Below, piece by piece: positions 6,382-7,578 of a DNA stretch of 7,578 nt; the first letter of the stretch is position 1, and every line of letters begins with the position of its first letter. The DNA is from JBFWNZ01 sp050250795 (GTDB lineage: Bacteria > Pseudomonadota > Alphaproteobacteria > UBA8366): NCBI GenBank assembly GCA_050250795.1, contig JBFWNZ010000178.1, forward strand, positions 1 through 7,578, read 5' to 3'. The notes below the pieces were generated by a model, which was not told where the DNA came from, did no database searches, and saw nothing but the letters and a program-made list of their open reading frames with translations. The translations under genes and the position numbers were made by a program.

Positions 6382-7080
6382 AGTCAGCCCCAAGGCAGGA
6401 CCGATTACTTCAAGCCGCGTCCCAAGCGCGATCTGTCTTCGTATCTGTTTTTGAGCCTGTTTCTCCTTCTTCTGGCTTTCTTTATTCTTTTGAATGCCAT
6501 TTCGACATTCGAAGCCCGCAAGTCGCGAGCGGTGATGAGTTCGGTCGCTGCAACCTTCCAGACCCAGGACAATACGGCGGCAAGCGCGGAAATCTTCGTG
6601 TCCGAGCTTGGGCCAGCTCCGACTCCGGAAGAGGTGATGGAGGGGATGCGTCGCCTCTGGGTGACGCGGATTCCGGTCGTCGAGGTCACGGTCCTCGACC
6701 CCGGCCGGCTGATGGAGATGACGCTGCCGGTCAACGAACTCTTCATCGGCGGCGATACGGCCCTGCGCGCCGACCGGCAAGGATTGATGACCAATGTCGC
6801 CCGTGCATTGCAGATCAACGCGGGAGGATTCGTCAACGAACTCGAATTCGTGATCGGCACCGAGATGGGGCGCGATGGCCTGCTGTCCCTGTCCGACGGG
6901 GCGGCGACAAAGCGGGCCAGCCTGTTCGCACAGGCGCTGGTCGATTACGGTGCGCCGCCGGGCACGGTATCCGTGGGGGCACGCGGCGGCGATCCGCGGC
7001 GGATTCGGCTGCGCTTCTACGTTCGCGCCGCCGGCCGTGCGCATGTCGACTTCCACGAACTGGTCGAGACGCCGCAATGA
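6379..7080 (+). CDS. MotB-like membrane protein lacking the stator aspartate (apparent ATT start)
   Basis: I recognise no named family with certainty. The 233 residues consist of a basic cytoplasmic N-terminus (KPRPKRDLSS, 12-21), one membrane helix (about 22-41, ending LLAFFILLNAIS) and a periplasmic part whose end resembles an OmpA/MotB domain: LPVNELFIGGDTALR at 116-130, KRASLFAQALVDYGAP at 178-193, VSVGARGGDPRRIRLRFYV at 197-215. Aligned with the adjacent MotB on the shared LxFF element, its helix has Ser26 where MotB has the proton-binding Asp. The first in-frame standard start, TTG at 6451, would cut off half the helix, so ATT at 6379 with GGAG is preferred. The stop overlaps motB by four bases (ATGA). 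It may be a structural or regulatory partner of MotB; it is unlikely to conduct protons. T-rich codons dominate 6433-6500. Confidence 0.75.
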   Translation: MSQPQGRTDYFKPRPKRDLSSYLFLSLFLLLLAFFILLNAISTFEARKSRAVMSSVAATFQTQDNTAASAEIFVSELGPAPTPEEVMEGMRRLWVTRIPVVEVTVLDPGRLMEMTLPVNELFIGGDTALRADRQGLMTNVARALQINAGGFVNELEFVIGTEMGRDGLLSLSDGAATKRASLFAQALVDYGAPPGTVSVGARGGDPRRIRLRFYVRAAGRAHVDFHELVETPQ

Positions 7081-7578
7081 CCGGCCCGGAGGATGAGGAC
7101 GGTCGTGCGGGAACGCCACCCTGGCTGATGACTTTTGCCGATGTGACGGCGTTGATGCTGACCTTCTTCGTGATGATGTTCGCGATGTCGAATGTCGAGA
7201 GCGAACGTTGGGACGCGATCATCTCGCTGCTGTCGACTTCGGAACGCCCCAGCGTCAAAGAGGAGCCCGTGCCCACGGCGACGCGGAACATCGCGACGGT
7301 TAAGCTGGAATCGGCGTTGCCCCTCGACTATCTGGACCGGATCCTGACCGAGAAGCTGTCGCGCGACGCCGTGCTTGCCGATGCGCGCGTGCACCGGCTG
7401 GATGGCCGTGTCGTTCTTTCGCTGCCCGGCGGCACGCTGTTCGCCGAGGGGCATGCCGACATCATGTCCGAGGCGCGCGAGGCACTGTTCCGGCTCAGCG
7501 GCGTGATCTCGACCATCGGGAACCGCGTCGTGGTGGAGGGGCATACCGATCCCGATCCGCAAAGCGACAAGGCCGATG
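7077..7578 (+). CDS. motB: Flagellar motor stator protein MotB (3' end outside window)
   Basis: MotB pairs with MotA to form the ion-conducting stator and anchors it to peptidoglycan. The visible 167 residues contain a short acidic cytoplasmic tail (1-12) and the MotB membrane helix (about 15-38, PPWLMTFADVTALM then LTFFVMMFAMSN) with the ion-binding Asp22. An amphipathic plug-like segment (about 40-53, ESERWDAIISLLS) and a linker follow. From about 108 comes the OmpA-like peptidoglycan-binding domain, with LFAEGHADI (121-129) and the VEGHTD motif (153-158). The rest of that domain is cut by the window edge. The ATG at 7077 overlaps the previous stop (ATGA) with no strong Shine-Dalgarno, so it is probably translated by coupling. 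No motA is visible here. An OmpA-family protein other than MotB is unlikely given the Asp-containing helix. Confidence 0.9.
   Translation, partial: MTGPEDEDGRAGTPPWLMTFADVTALMLTFFVMMFAMSNVESERWDAIISLLSTSERPSVKEEPVPTATRNIATVKLESALPLDYLDRILTEKLSRDAVLADARVHRLDGRVVLSLPGGTLFAEGHADIMSEAREALFRLSGVISTIGNRVVVEGHTDPDPQSDKAD

Noticed and set aside
6451..6453. TTG as the start of the MotB-like gene
   Set aside because: It would remove the basic cytoplasmic segment and several residues of the membrane helix, and no Shine-Dalgarno precedes it; ATT at 6379 fits better.
5503..7119. A 538-codon minus-strand open frame across the DUF6468-like, motE and MotB-like genes
   Set aside because: It is antisense to genes with recognised membrane helices and motifs, its composition is that of a shadow frame, and it has no promoter or ribosome binding site of note.

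Overview
The window looks like a flagellar basal-body and motor locus from a GC-rich alphaproteobacterium, probably of the Rhodospirillales type. This rests on three things: strongly GC-biased third codon positions, the gene order flgF-flgG-flgA-flgH facing fliL-fliM, and a DUF6468-like gene plus a MotE-like gene directly after fliM. The taxonomic assignment is inferred from gene content only. I see no mobile elements, tRNA or rRNA genes, or CRISPR arrays.

Left half (1-3053, minus strand): a compact operon read right to left as flgF (proximal rod), flgG (distal rod), flgA (periplasmic P-ring chaperone) and flgH (L-ring lipoprotein, cut by the window edge). The genes are 11-15 bases apart. At each junction the stop codon runs straight into the next gene's Shine-Dalgarno sequence, which suggests coupled translation. 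A near-consensus sigma-54 promoter lies about 50 bases upstream of flgF.

Centre (3054-3443): a divergent regulatory region of 390 bases with no convincing gene. It holds the sigma-54 promoter, a TTCCGGAA palindrome placed where an activator could bind, an AT-rich block with a weak sigma-70-like promoter for the rightward operon, and a cluster of TTGCA repeats.

Right half (3444-7578, plus strand): fliL, fliM, a DUF6468-like membrane protein, a MotE-like stator chaperone, a MotB-like protein of unknown role, and motB (cut by the window edge). Spacing is tight or overlapping (TGATG, 4 bases, ATGA). The operon groups the rotor switch (FliM) with stator-associated proteins (FliL, MotE, MotB-like, MotB), so its theme is torque generation.

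The most unusual part is 6379-7080. This MotB-like gene has no ATG, GTG or CTG before its conserved N-terminal residues and appears to start at ATT behind a well-placed Shine-Dalgarno sequence. Its membrane helix also lacks the proton-binding aspartate that the adjacent true MotB retains.
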